The notes under the pieces are model-generated. The model had not been told where the DNA came from, made no database searches, and saw only the letters and a list, made by a program, of their open reading frames with translations. From the NCBI RefSeq assembly GCF_016654005.1, contig NZ_JAEPWN010000007.1, positions 158,857 to 222,856 of the forward strand: a stretch of 64,000 nt of DNA, given 5' to 3'. The position numbers and the translations under genes were made by a program. The stretch comes from Brevundimonas nasdae. Lineage in GTDB: Bacteria > Pseudomonadota > Alphaproteobacteria > Caulobacterales > Caulobacteraceae. This document shows, one piece after another, positions 6,638 through 14,495 of the stretch (positions are counted from its first letter, which is position 1; each line of letters opens with the position of its first letter).

Positions 6638-8695
6638 CTATTCCGCCGCGAAGGGATAGGCGTCGGGATCGACGGCCGCCGAATCCGCCTCGTCCTCTGA
6701 CGCGCTGGCGTCGTTCGGTTCCGAGACCGTGTCCGGCTCGGCGGGCGCGGTCCGGAGCAGGATCGGCAGCCAGCCCGTGCCTTCGACCAGCCGTTCGGCG
6801 GCCTCGGCCATGTCCATCTTCCTGAACCCGGCGATCCGCTCGGCCTCAGCGGCGTCACGGGCCTCGGTCACGGCCTCCAGCATCCGCGCCTTGGAGACGC
6901 GCGAGAAGTAGGACGCCGCCGTGGGCGACCAGACGGCGGTCATGTCCAGCGACAGGGCCGTCGCCAGCACCTCCGCCTGCGCCCACGCCGCCGGGCGCCG
7001 ATCATGCGGGTCGCGCACGGCGTTGAGGCCGAGCGCCGCGCAATAGGTGAGAAGGTCAAGCACCTCCGAGCCGGGCAGGGCCGTCAAGACCGCCCACAGG
7101 TCCTGCGGTTTGGCGGGCAGGCGCGCGGCCCACGCCTCGCCCTGTTCGGCGAGGGCGCGGCCCGCCGGACCCTCCATGACGCCGGGCGCGAGCCGTTCCA
7201 GTCCGGTCCGGATCAGCCGCACCTGCAACGGCGCGGCCTGCTCATGGCCGGGATAGAAGACCTGCAGGGCCAGCGCATGGACGACCGCGGTCAGGGCGAC
7301 GGTCGGCGCGGCGGCGAGGGCGGCGCGAAGCCCGGCGGTGCGATGCGCGGTCAGGTCCATCACCAGCCGCTCCGACAGCGGCGCTCGTTCCTCGTCGGCC
7401 TCGGCGTTGCGCGCTTCGTCGCCCGTCGTCGTCGCGTCGTCGGCGTCCGCCGCCCTCCCGAGACCGGCCTTGGTCGCGTCCGGATCGGAGGGCCGCAGGG
7501 CGTCCTCGGCGCGGACCAGACCGCGCTCGAACCGCGCCAGACCGTCGTGGCCGAGGGTGACGATCAGGCCCGAGCGGCACAGGTCGTCGGGCCGATAGGC
7601 GACGTCGGGACCGTGGTCCTGCAAGGCGTTGTCGATCTCTTCCAGCCGCGCGTCCTGTTCCGGCGTCAAGCCGTCCTCTCCCGCTTCGGCGATGATCGCA
7701 TCGTAGGCTTCCGCGAGCGCCGCGATGGTGGAGACCTCCGCTTCGGAGCGTTCGACCGGCTCGGGCCAGACCCGGCCATAGCCGGTTCCGTGCGGGAAGT
7801 CGGCATGGGCCTCGGCCCAGGCCCAGCCCTCGCGTTCGCGGGCGTCCTCGGCGAGGTCGGCCAGTTTTTCGGCGGCCAGTCGGTCGAGAAGGGCGGGGTC
7901 TTCCAGCCAGCCGCCGCCATCTTCGGTGAACAGATCGCGGAGAATGACGCCGCCCGCCGCCTCATAGGCGGCGGCGCCGACGAAGCGGGCGCGCCGGTCG
8001 TCGGCGCGAACCTTGGTCTCGGTCATGGCGCGGCGGATGGCGTGGGAGGGGGCATGGGGTCCGACCTGCTCGAACACCTGGCGCTGGCGCACGCCGTCGT
8101 CGCTGACGCCGAAGGCGATCAGCTGTTCGAGCGAGAGGTCGCCCGCGCGATAGGCGGCGATCAGTTCGGACGCGACCGCGCCGAGCCGAAGCCGTTGACG
8201 CACCACCTGGGCCGAGACGCCGAACCGGGCGCCGATCTCTTCGGCGCCCCAACCCTTTTCCTCTGAGACGCGCCGGAAGGCTTCGAACTGATCGGCCGGA
8301 TGCATGGCCTCGCGCGTGACGTTCTCGTCCAGCGAGATTTCGTGGGCGTCATTGGTCTCGTCCACGGTCACCCGCACCGGGTGGGTTCGCTTGATCGCCG
8401 TGCGTTTGGCCAGCAGGCGGAGCGCCTGTCGTCGCCCTTCGCCGATGGTGACCAGATAGGCCCCGGAAGGCGTGCCGTCAGCCTTCCGCTCGATCTCGAC
8501 CACGGGCGGCTGCAGTACCCCCTTGGCCTTGATCGAGGCCGCCAAGGCCTCGATCGCCGCCGTGGCATGCGGCGTCTTGCGCGCATTTCGCGGAGAGGCC
8601 TTCAGCCGGTTCAGCGGGACGATGAGGGTCGCGCCGAGCAGGGCTGAGGCGTCCGTCGCGGCGGTCGCGGGGGTGTCGTGGGATTGAGCGTTCAT
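6638..8695 (-). CDS. ParB/RepB/Spo0J-family partition-like protein of the island
   Basis: This 685-residue protein has an N-terminal ParB nuclease/CTPase-like domain. It starts with LIVPLNRLKASPRNARKT and includes the motifs LVTIGEGRRQALRLL and DENVTREAMHPADQFEAF. A KorB/ParB-type helix-turn-helix (GWGAEEIGARFGVSAQVVRQ) follows. The long acidic C-terminal half (about 330-685) is typical of the large ParB-like proteins carried by Alphaproteobacterial plasmids and islands. I chose ATG 8695 because AAAGGAGGCAGAGAC precedes it exactly; the upstream extension to 8950 is not needed. There is no parA partner in view, so it may act in regulation or maintenance rather than classical partition. Confidence 0.88.
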   Translation of the reverse strand: MNAQSHDTPATAATDASALLGATLIVPLNRLKASPRNARKTPHATAAIEALAASIKAKGVLQPPVVEIERKADGTPSGAYLVTIGEGRRQALRLLAKRTAIKRTHPVRVTVDETNDAHEISLDENVTREAMHPADQFEAFRRVSEEKGWGAEEIGARFGVSAQVVRQRLRLGAVASELIAAYRAGDLSLEQLIAFGVSDDGVRQRQVFEQVGPHAPSHAIRRAMTETKVRADDRRARFVGAAAYEAAGGVILRDLFTEDGGGWLEDPALLDRLAAEKLADLAEDAREREGWAWAEAHADFPHGTGYGRVWPEPVERSEAEVSTIAALAEAYDAIIAEAGEDGLTPEQDARLEEIDNALQDHGPDVAYRPDDLCRSGLIVTLGHDGLARFERGLVRAEDALRPSDPDATKAGLGRAADADDATTTGDEARNAEADEERAPLSERLVMDLTAHRTAGLRAALAAAPTVALTAVVHALALQVFYPGHEQAAPLQVRLIRTGLERLAPGVMEGPAGRALAEQGEAWAARLPAKPQDLWAVLTALPGSEVLDLLTYCAALGLNAVRDPHDRRPAAWAQAEVLATALSLDMTAVWSPTAASYFSRVSKARMLEAVTEARDAAEAERIAGFRKMDMAEAAERLVEGTGWLPILLRTAPAEPDTVSEPNDASASEDEADSAAVDPDAYPFAAE

Positions 8696-9209
8696 GTCTC
8701 TGCCTCCTTTGGGCAAGGGTTTGCAGGCACGCGGACTGCGCGCCTGAAACCCTGCCTGTCGGCGAGACCGGGGTAGCAAGGGCCAGGGCGGACCGACCGG
8801 AGGGGGATCGCCCGACCTGCACAAGCGTGAACCACATCGGATGGCTCGCCCCCTGGTCCGCGCGGAAGGTGGGGGAGACCGGTCGGGCCGGCGGCGGAGC
8901 CGCTTCACCCTGACCCGCGCGAGGGCGGAGCCCTCCATGTCCTTTTTCAAGTGTCTGGGCGTGCGAAATCCCTCCGCGCTGCAGGCGCGGAGATGGGCAG
9001 GGTGAGAGTTTCGTCAGGTTGGGGGCGGAGCGGCGCTGGCGACGGTCGATCAGTCTTCCATTCGCGTGTTGGGTACCGCATGAACGCGTTTCGTCGCGGG
9101 CTGACCTCTGACTTAGCTCGGGCGTCGGCTCATGGCCGGCCCACTGGGCTCTCGAGGATGTCCCTGACCTTCCGCTCCGCCCCCGGCCTGACGGGCCAGG
9201 GCTCGGCGC
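8696..9209. other. 514-bp gap between island and IS110
   Basis: No convincing gene is present. A plus frame at 8951-9253 lacks a plausible ribosome site and family resemblance. This is probably the promoter/leader of the ParB-like gene plus the junction with the IS110 element. Confidence 0.4.
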
Positions 9210-10316
9210 TCAAGGCGCCGCTGGCCGCACCTCCTGACCGATCGCCCAGATGAAGCCGGACAGCTCGCGGGCGATGGCGGCGATGACGACCGTCGGCCGC
9301 TTGCCGCCGGCGCTGAGCCGGCGATAACGGTCGCACAGGCGCACCTGGGCCTTCCACGCTACTTCCCGCACGACCTTCGGCTGACGAGAGACGATGTCGG
9401 TCTTGCCGGTCGATACCCGCGGCGGATAGCGATAGCTCCAGGCCGCTTCCACCAGCATGCGGCGCGCCTCACGGTTACCGGTCTTGGTGATGCCGCCGCG
9501 CCGGATGCGGTCGCCGCTGGAATGCTCAGAGGGGACCAGGCCGAGATAGGCCATCAGGCGTCGCGGATTCTCAAACCGGCTGAGATCGCCGACGGCCGCG
9601 ACGAAGCTGACGGCCGAGATGGTGTCGAGGCCGCGTAACGCCCGAAGCGCCTCGACCAACGGCGCCAGTGACCAGCCTGCCAGCATGGCGGAGATCCGCG
9701 CTTCGAGCTGATCACGACGGTCCTGAGACGCCCAGACTGCCTCCACATAATCCTGAAAGACAATGCGATGCGCATCCTGTTCGAAGGCCTGACCTGCCAG
9801 CCATCGGCGGTGCCTCAGAGTCCATGGCTTGCCGACCGGGTAGCTCCGACCATGGCGCAGCAAAAACGCCAGCAATTGCTGACGCGCCCGCATCAAGGCC
9901 ATCACCGCATCACCCCGCGCCCGGACCAGGTCGCGCATCGCCTCGTGCACTTCGTCGGGAACCCAGACGGCTGTCAGGCCGCCCGAGCGATGCTGGAGCG
10001 CGAGCATCTGGGAATCCCGCCGATCGGTCTTGATGCGGTCACCGGGCTTGCGCGCGATCAGCGTCGGCGCCGCGACCAGGCACCCATGCCCCATCTCCGT
10101 CAGCTGGCGGTAGATCCCGTAGCCACAGCCGCCGGCCTCGTAGCAGAACTCCAGGCGGTCGCCCGAGCGCGATAGTCGTTCTGCGAGCTTGCGAACCTGT
10201 TCCGGCGTGTTGGCGACCTCGCCGCAAAACCGGACGGCTCCGTCGCGACCATCCTCCGCCGTCGTAACGCTGATGCTCACCTTGTGAACATCGAGCCCAA
10301 CAAAGACCGTGTCCAT
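9210..10316 (-). CDS. IS110-family transposase
   Basis: This 368-residue transposase has the DEDD RuvC-like N-terminal domain, starting MDTVFVGLDVHKVSIS with the first acidic residue in GLDVHK. The C-terminal Transposase_20 domain contains LRGLDTISAVSFVAAVGDL and RRLMAYLGLVPSEHSSG. IS110 elements use a bridge RNA encoded in a non-coding end and usually lack inverted repeats, so element borders cannot be set by eye. ATG 10316 is the homologous start; the upstream extension to 10382 is not conserved-looking. It separates the conjugative island from the catabolic cluster. The frame is intact, so the element may be active. Confidence 0.92.
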   Translation of the reverse strand: MDTVFVGLDVHKVSISVTTAEDGRDGAVRFCGEVANTPEQVRKLAERLSRSGDRLEFCYEAGGCGYGIYRQLTEMGHGCLVAAPTLIARKPGDRIKTDRRDSQMLALQHRSGGLTAVWVPDEVHEAMRDLVRARGDAVMALMRARQQLLAFLLRHGRSYPVGKPWTLRHRRWLAGQAFEQDAHRIVFQDYVEAVWASQDRRDQLEARISAMLAGWSLAPLVEALRALRGLDTISAVSFVAAVGDLSRFENPRRLMAYLGLVPSEHSSGDRIRRGGITKTGNREARRMLVEAAWSYRYPPRVSTGKTDIVSRQPKVVREVAWKAQVRLCDRYRRLSAGGKRPTVVIAAIARELSGFIWAIGQEVRPAAP

Positions 10317-10501
10317 TCCTTCCTCCTCGGCGCTGCTGAAGGCTGCAGCATCCGGCACCAGACCGGACGAGTGAAAGGACATACGGACTTAGCTGGGCGG
10401 CGTCGAGATCAATGCCAGCGACGATTCTATACGGACTGATTCCCCGTCCATTCGGGTCTGGAAAATAACGGTCGATCTCGAACGGTTCGTGAGGTCGTGG
10501 T
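10317..10501. other. IS110 non-coding flank with direct repeat
   Basis: The segment upstream of the IS110 gene could contain the bridge-RNA-encoding end. The 9-mer ATACGGACT occurs at 10381-10389 and 10429-10437. I cannot define the element end. Confidence 0.35.
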
Positions 10502-11401
10502 TTAAGCCCACTGTGCATTCGCGCTATGATGTGGAGTCGTAAGATGTTGGATCAAGGCTTCGACGGTAGGAGAGCGCCGATCAGGGCGGGTGACGAAGCC
10601 GACGGATCGTTTGGTCGTCGGCGCATCCAGAGGGGTCCAGAGAAAGTCGGGCTCTGGCAGAAGGCGCAAGGTCAACTTCGGCAGCGCGGTCACGCCTAAG
10701 CCGCGGCCCACGAGCGCCCCCACGGTGGCGAGGTGGCCGCATTCGTAGAGAGGGCGCACAGAGACGCCCGCCTGGAGAAAGGCCTGATCCGTGGCCTGGC
10801 GGACGCTGCTGCGCAAGGCCATGGCGATGAAGGGCGTTTTTGTTATGTCAGCCCATGATCGGACGTCGAGGTCCGGGCGATCGTTGGCGCGCACGGCGCC
10901 GAAGAGGTCTTCCTGCAATTCTTGGTAGGACAGATCGATGTTAGGCAGAGGGCGTATCGTCAAGCCGAGGTCGGCGTGACCCTCCAGGACAGCGGTTTCG
11001 ACATTCATCGCCAGACCGTCGAGTATCTTGATGTCGATGTCCGGATACTCGGCTTGAAAGGCGGCGAGCGGACCCGGCAGAAGCGTTGCGGCCAGAGAGG
11101 GCAGGGCGGCGACGCAGAGCCGGCCGCGTGATCCCCTGATGAAGGCCGAGACGTCTTCCAGCCCCAGTTCGGCTTCTCGCACCAAGCGGACCGCTATCGG
11201 CATCAGCCGCGCGCCCGCAGGCGAGAGGCGCGCGCCGCGACCGTCCCTGTCGAACAGGCGATCGCCCAGCCTGTCTTCCAACTGGCGAATGGCGCGGCTC
11301 AAAGCGGGCTGGGACAGGGCGCGGCGCGCACCGGCCTCGGTGAAGCTGCCGGTTTCGGCAATCGCGAGGAAGTGTTGAAGGTCGCGCAGATTAAGCGGCA
11401 T
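10502..11401 (-). CDS. LysR-family transcriptional regulator
   Basis: This 299-residue LysR regulator has the N-terminal winged HTH (MPLNLRDLQHFLAIAETGSF...SQPALSRAIRQLEDRLG) and a type 2 periplasmic-binding-like effector domain from about residue 90. It is divergent from the AtuA gene (start 11496) across a 94-bp gap, the classical layout for a LysR protein activating the divergent operon and repressing itself. ATG 11401 is the family start; the 11434 start adds non-conserved residues. The inducer is unknown. From its neighbours it may be an organic acid released from an ester or terpenoid. Confidence 0.92.
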   Translation of the reverse strand: MPLNLRDLQHFLAIAETGSFTEAGARRALSQPALSRAIRQLEDRLGDRLFDRDGRGARLSPAGARLMPIAVRLVREAELGLEDVSAFIRGSRGRLCVAALPSLAATLLPGPLAAFQAEYPDIDIKILDGLAMNVETAVLEGHADLGLTIRPLPNIDLSYQELQEDLFGAVRANDRPDLDVRSWADITKTPFIAMALRSSVRQATDQAFLQAGVSVRPLYECGHLATVGALVGRGLGVTALPKLTLRLLPEPDFLWTPLDAPTTKRSVGFVTRPDRRSPTVEALIQHLTTPHHSANAQWA

Positions 11402-11495
11402 GGGTGTTCCTAGCATGATGAAAGCTGATGTCATGCGTTTTGTGCATGGCGCGATCCGTCATTGGTCTTTGCGTCTGGCCTAAGCTTGCGCCCTG
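11402..11495. promoter_or_regulatory. Divergent LysR/AtuA promoter region
   Basis: This gap separates oppositely transcribed regulator and catabolic operon starts. ATGATGAAAGCTGATGTCAT near 11415-11434 is AT-richer than its surroundings and includes partial dyad symmetry around a T-N11-A spacing typical of LysR boxes. The exact operator is not certain. Confidence 0.4.
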
Positions 11496-12827
11496 ATGCC
11501 TCTCATGGGGACCGCGATACGCATCGGCTCGGGGGCGGGCTTTTCAGAGGACAGGATCGATCCTGCCGTCGATCTGGCCGAGCGAGGACGGCTGGATTTT
11601 CTGGTGTTCGAATGCCTGGCGGAGCGGACGATCGCCCTGGCGGTCGGCGCGCGTCAGGCGGACCAGGCCGGCGGCTACGATCCCTTGCTTGAGGAAAGGC
11701 TGCGCGCGGTGCTGCCGGCCTGCTACCTCAATGGAACGCGGATCGTCAGCAACATGGGCGCCGCCAATCCGCAGGGCGCAGCGCGGCGGGCGGCCGAGGT
11801 GGCGCGAGACCTCGGCCTTGTCGGCTTGAAGATCGCCGCCGTCGTCGGCGACGATGTGCGCGACCGGATCGATGAACTGGAGCCGTTCGGACAGGAGCCG
11901 CCGCCGACCGAGGACGTGGTGTCGGCGAACGCCTATCTGGGACATGAGGCGATCGCCCAGGCGCTGGATGAGGGCGCCCATATCGTCCTGACCGGGCGGG
12001 TGGCCGATCCATCGCTGTTTCTGGGGCCTATGGTGCATGCGTTCGGGTGGCGGGCTGATGATTGGGATCGGCTCGGGCGCGGCACCGCTGTCGGTCACCT
12101 GCTGGAGTGCGCCGGGCAGCTGACGGGCGGCTATTTCGCCGATCCGGGGTTCAAGGACGTCGCTGATTTGGCGCGTCTGGGTTTCCCCATCGCGGAGGTG
12201 CGCGACGACGGTTCTGCGGTTCTGGGTAAGCTCGAGAATACGGGTGGGTGCGTGTCGGTCGCCACCTGCACAGAACAACTGCTGTACGAACTCCACGACC
12301 CTCAGGCCTATCTGACGCCGGATGTGACCGCGGACTTCAGCACCATCGTCTTCACCGACCTGGGGGAAGATCAGGTGGCCCTGAGCGGCGGCGGCGGCGG
12401 CCCGCGCCCTAGAAAGCTGAAGGTCTCTGTCGGGGTGGACGACGGCTGGTTGGGCGAGGGACAGATTTCATATGCTGGTCCCGGCTGCGTCGAGCGCGCG
12501 CATCTGGCCTTGTCGATCGTGGACGAGCGGCTGGCCCTGTGCGGGCTGGAGCCGCTGGACGCCCGGTTCGACCTGATCGGGATCGACGCCGTGGCGAGAG
12601 GCGCCGCCGCCGTGGCGGCGCCTAGCGAGGTGCGCGCCCGGGCCGCCTGCCGCATGCGCACCGAGGCCGAGGCGCGTCGCATCGGGCGCGAGGTGGCGGC
12701 GCTCTACACCAATGGTCCGTCCGGCGGCGGCGGCGTCTCCACGGCGGTGCGGCCGGTCATCGGCATCGTGTCCGGCCTGATTGACCGTACGCGCGTGTCG
12801 CAGGCCCTGCATTGGGAGATCAGCTGA
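11496..12827 (+). CDS. AtuA-like (DUF1446) acyclic terpene utilization family protein
   Basis: This 443-residue cytoplasmic protein belongs to the DUF1446/AtuA family, first seen in the citronellol/geraniol pathway of Pseudomonas; its reaction is not biochemically defined. Conserved features include the N-terminal IRIGSGAGFSEDRIDPAVDL, SNMGAANPQGAARRA, HIVLTGRVADPSLFLGPMVH and the glycine-rich GGGVSTAVRPVIG near the end. The C-terminal AtuA module, fused in some homologues, is here a separate gene that starts within the stop codon (TGATG). The gene begins a run of five close genes. The substrate is not known; neighbouring esterases and transporter suggest an esterified organic acid or terpenoid. 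Confidence 0.85.
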   Translation: MPLMGTAIRIGSGAGFSEDRIDPAVDLAERGRLDFLVFECLAERTIALAVGARQADQAGGYDPLLEERLRAVLPACYLNGTRIVSNMGAANPQGAARRAAEVARDLGLVGLKIAAVVGDDVRDRIDELEPFGQEPPPTEDVVSANAYLGHEAIAQALDEGAHIVLTGRVADPSLFLGPMVHAFGWRADDWDRLGRGTAVGHLLECAGQLTGGYFADPGFKDVADLARLGFPIAEVRDDGSAVLGKLENTGGCVSVATCTEQLLYELHDPQAYLTPDVTADFSTIVFTDLGEDQVALSGGGGGPRPRKLKVSVGVDDGWLGEGQISYAGPGCVERAHLALSIVDERLALCGLEPLDARFDLIGIDAVARGAAAVAAPSEVRARAACRMRTEAEARRIGREVAALYTNGPSGGGGVSTAVRPVIGIVSGLIDRTRVSQALHWEIS

Positions 12828-13132
12828 TGCTGTTGCGCGACCTGGCGCATGCGCGAACGGGCGACAAGGGCGACGTGTCCAACATCGCCGTCATCGCCTA
12901 TCGGGCGGAGGACTATGATCGGCTTCAGCGCGGCCTGACCGAAGACCGGGTGCGCGAAAGGTTGTGCCTGGACCCGGATCAACCGATCCGCAGGCATGAA
13001 CTGCCGGGTCTCAAAGCGCTGAATTTCGTCATCGAGGGCGCCTTGGCGGGGGGCGTCACCCGCTCTGCGTCACTGGACGCGCACGGCAAATGTCTGGGAG
13101 CCTGGTTGCTCGGCGTCGAACTGGGGGATTGA
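12827..13132 (+). CDS. AtuA C-terminal-domain-like protein
   Basis: This 101-residue protein (MLLRDLAHARTGDKGDVSNIAVIAY...) matches the C-terminal domain that is often fused to DUF1446/AtuA proteins. The signature HARTGDKGDVSNIAVIAY is intact, as is the late NFVIEGALAGGVTRSASLD. It starts at 12827 by a TGATG overlap with the AtuA stop, so the two chains are probably made stoichiometrically and form a complex. The 12812 alternative start is inside AtuA and less likely. Confidence 0.85.
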   Translation: MLLRDLAHARTGDKGDVSNIAVIAYRAEDYDRLQRGLTEDRVRERLCLDPDQPIRRHELPGLKALNFVIEGALAGGVTRSASLDAHGKCLGAWLLGVELGD

Positions 13133-13175
13133 GCAAACGCGGCGAAGTCCGCGACGCTCGGGGGAGGATAGGGTT

Positions 13176-14495
13176 TTGGATCTGGCGATACTGGGCTTCG
13201 TGACCATCGGCGTCTTCCTGGCGCTGATCCTGTTTACGCGAACGTCGGTGCTGGCGGCGCTTGTGCTGGTGCCGGTGGCTGCGGCGTTGATCGGCGGTTT
13301 CGGCGGCGGTTTGGCCGAGATGAGCGCCGACGGTCTGCGGACCGTGGCGCCGGTGGCAGCCCTGATGATGTTTGCGGTCCTGTATTTCGGACTGATGATC
13401 GACGTCGGCCTGTTCGAGCCGATCGTGCGCGGCCTGGTCGGGCTGGTGCGGGGCGATCCGGTGCGGCTGTGCCTGGCGACTGCCGCCCTGCCGATGCTGG
13501 TGGCGTTGGACGGAGACGGGGCGACGACCTTCCTGATCTCCATCACGGCGCTTCTGCCTGTGCATCGTCGGTTGGGCATGAACCCTCTGATCCTCCCGGC
13601 CGTCGTGGCCCTGTCGGCGGGAGTGATGAACCTGTTGCCGTGGGGCGGCCCGACCGCGCGGGCGATGACGGCGCTGGACGCTGGGGTGGAGCAGGTCTTT
13701 CTTCCGCTGCTGCCGGCGATGATTGCCGGGATCGCCTGGGTCTTCCTGGCGGCCTTTTTGATGGGGCGGGGCGAGCGCCAGCGGCTGGCGGTCGTCGGAG
13801 CCAGAGCCGGCGGCGTCGCGCCCGTAGAGCCGCCGGTGCGCGAACCCGTGCGCGTGGACAGACTGTTCGTCTTCAATGCGGTCCTGACGGTGGTGTTGAT
13901 CGTGCTGCTGTTCCGCGACCTTTACGCCGAAGTCGTGCCCGTGCCGGCCATTCCGCCCTTCCTGTTGTTCATGAGCGCCTTCGCCATCGCCCTCCCGGTC
14001 AACCGGCGCGGCTGGGAGGCGCAGCAGGCGCAACTGGCCAGCCATGCCGCCAGCGTGGTCCTGGTCGTCTCAATGATCCTGGCCGCAGGCGTGTTCACCG
14101 GAGTGCTGAACGGCACAGGAATGATCGAGGCGATGGCCAGGGTTCTCGCCGGCGTCCTGCCGTCCTTCCTGACGCCCTGGCTGAGCGGACTGGTGGCGCT
14201 CACCAGCATGCCGTTGAGCCTGGTCTTCACGCCGGACGCCTATTATTTCGGGGTTCTTCCGGTCTTCGCCGAGACGGCTGCGGCCGTGGGGCACGACCCC
14301 GTCGCCATCGGTCGGGCCGCCCTGATGGGGCAGATGACGACCGGCTTTCCGCTCAGCCCGCTGACCGCATCCACCTTCATCCTGATCGGCCTGTCCGGCG
14401 TAACCCTGCGCGATCACCAGCGGTTCGTCTTCAAATGGGCGTTCGGGACCACCCTGGTCATGACCGCGGTCGCCGCCCTTACCGGAGCCCTGTGA
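13176..14495 (+). CDS. CitMHS-family citrate/organic-acid transporter
   Basis: This 439-residue inner-membrane carrier has about 11-12 hydrophobic segments. I assign the CitMHS family (metal-citrate/H+ symport) from the family-like loop ALDGDGATTFLISITALLPVHRRLGM and the second-half region MTTGFPLSPLTASTFILIGL. Translation probably begins at TTG 13176, which sits eight bases after a strong GGGGAGGA; there is no nearby ATG. It follows the AtuA pair and its stop overlaps the next gene by TGATG. It likely imports the acid consumed by the cluster or one released by the esterases. Confidence 0.85.
   Translation: MDLAILGFVTIGVFLALILFTRTSVLAALVLVPVAAALIGGFGGGLAEMSADGLRTVAPVAALMMFAVLYFGLMIDVGLFEPIVRGLVGLVRGDPVRLCLATAALPMLVALDGDGATTFLISITALLPVHRRLGMNPLILPAVVALSAGVMNLLPWGGPTARAMTALDAGVEQVFLPLLPAMIAGIAWVFLAAFLMGRGERQRLAVVGARAGGVAPVEPPVREPVRVDRLFVFNAVLTVVLIVLLFRDLYAEVVPVPAIPPFLLFMSAFAIALPVNRRGWEAQQAQLASHAASVVLVVSMILAAGVFTGVLNGTGMIEAMARVLAGVLPSFLTPWLSGLVALTSMPLSLVFTPDAYYFGVLPVFAETAAAVGHDPVAIGRAALMGQMTTGFPLSPLTASTFILIGLSGVTLRDHQRFVFKWAFGTTLVMTAVAALTGAL

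Noticed and set aside
13469..14494. Upstream extension of the alpha/beta hydrolase frame
   Set aside because: Runs through the transporter gene in another frame; the signal peptide at 14495 marks the real start.
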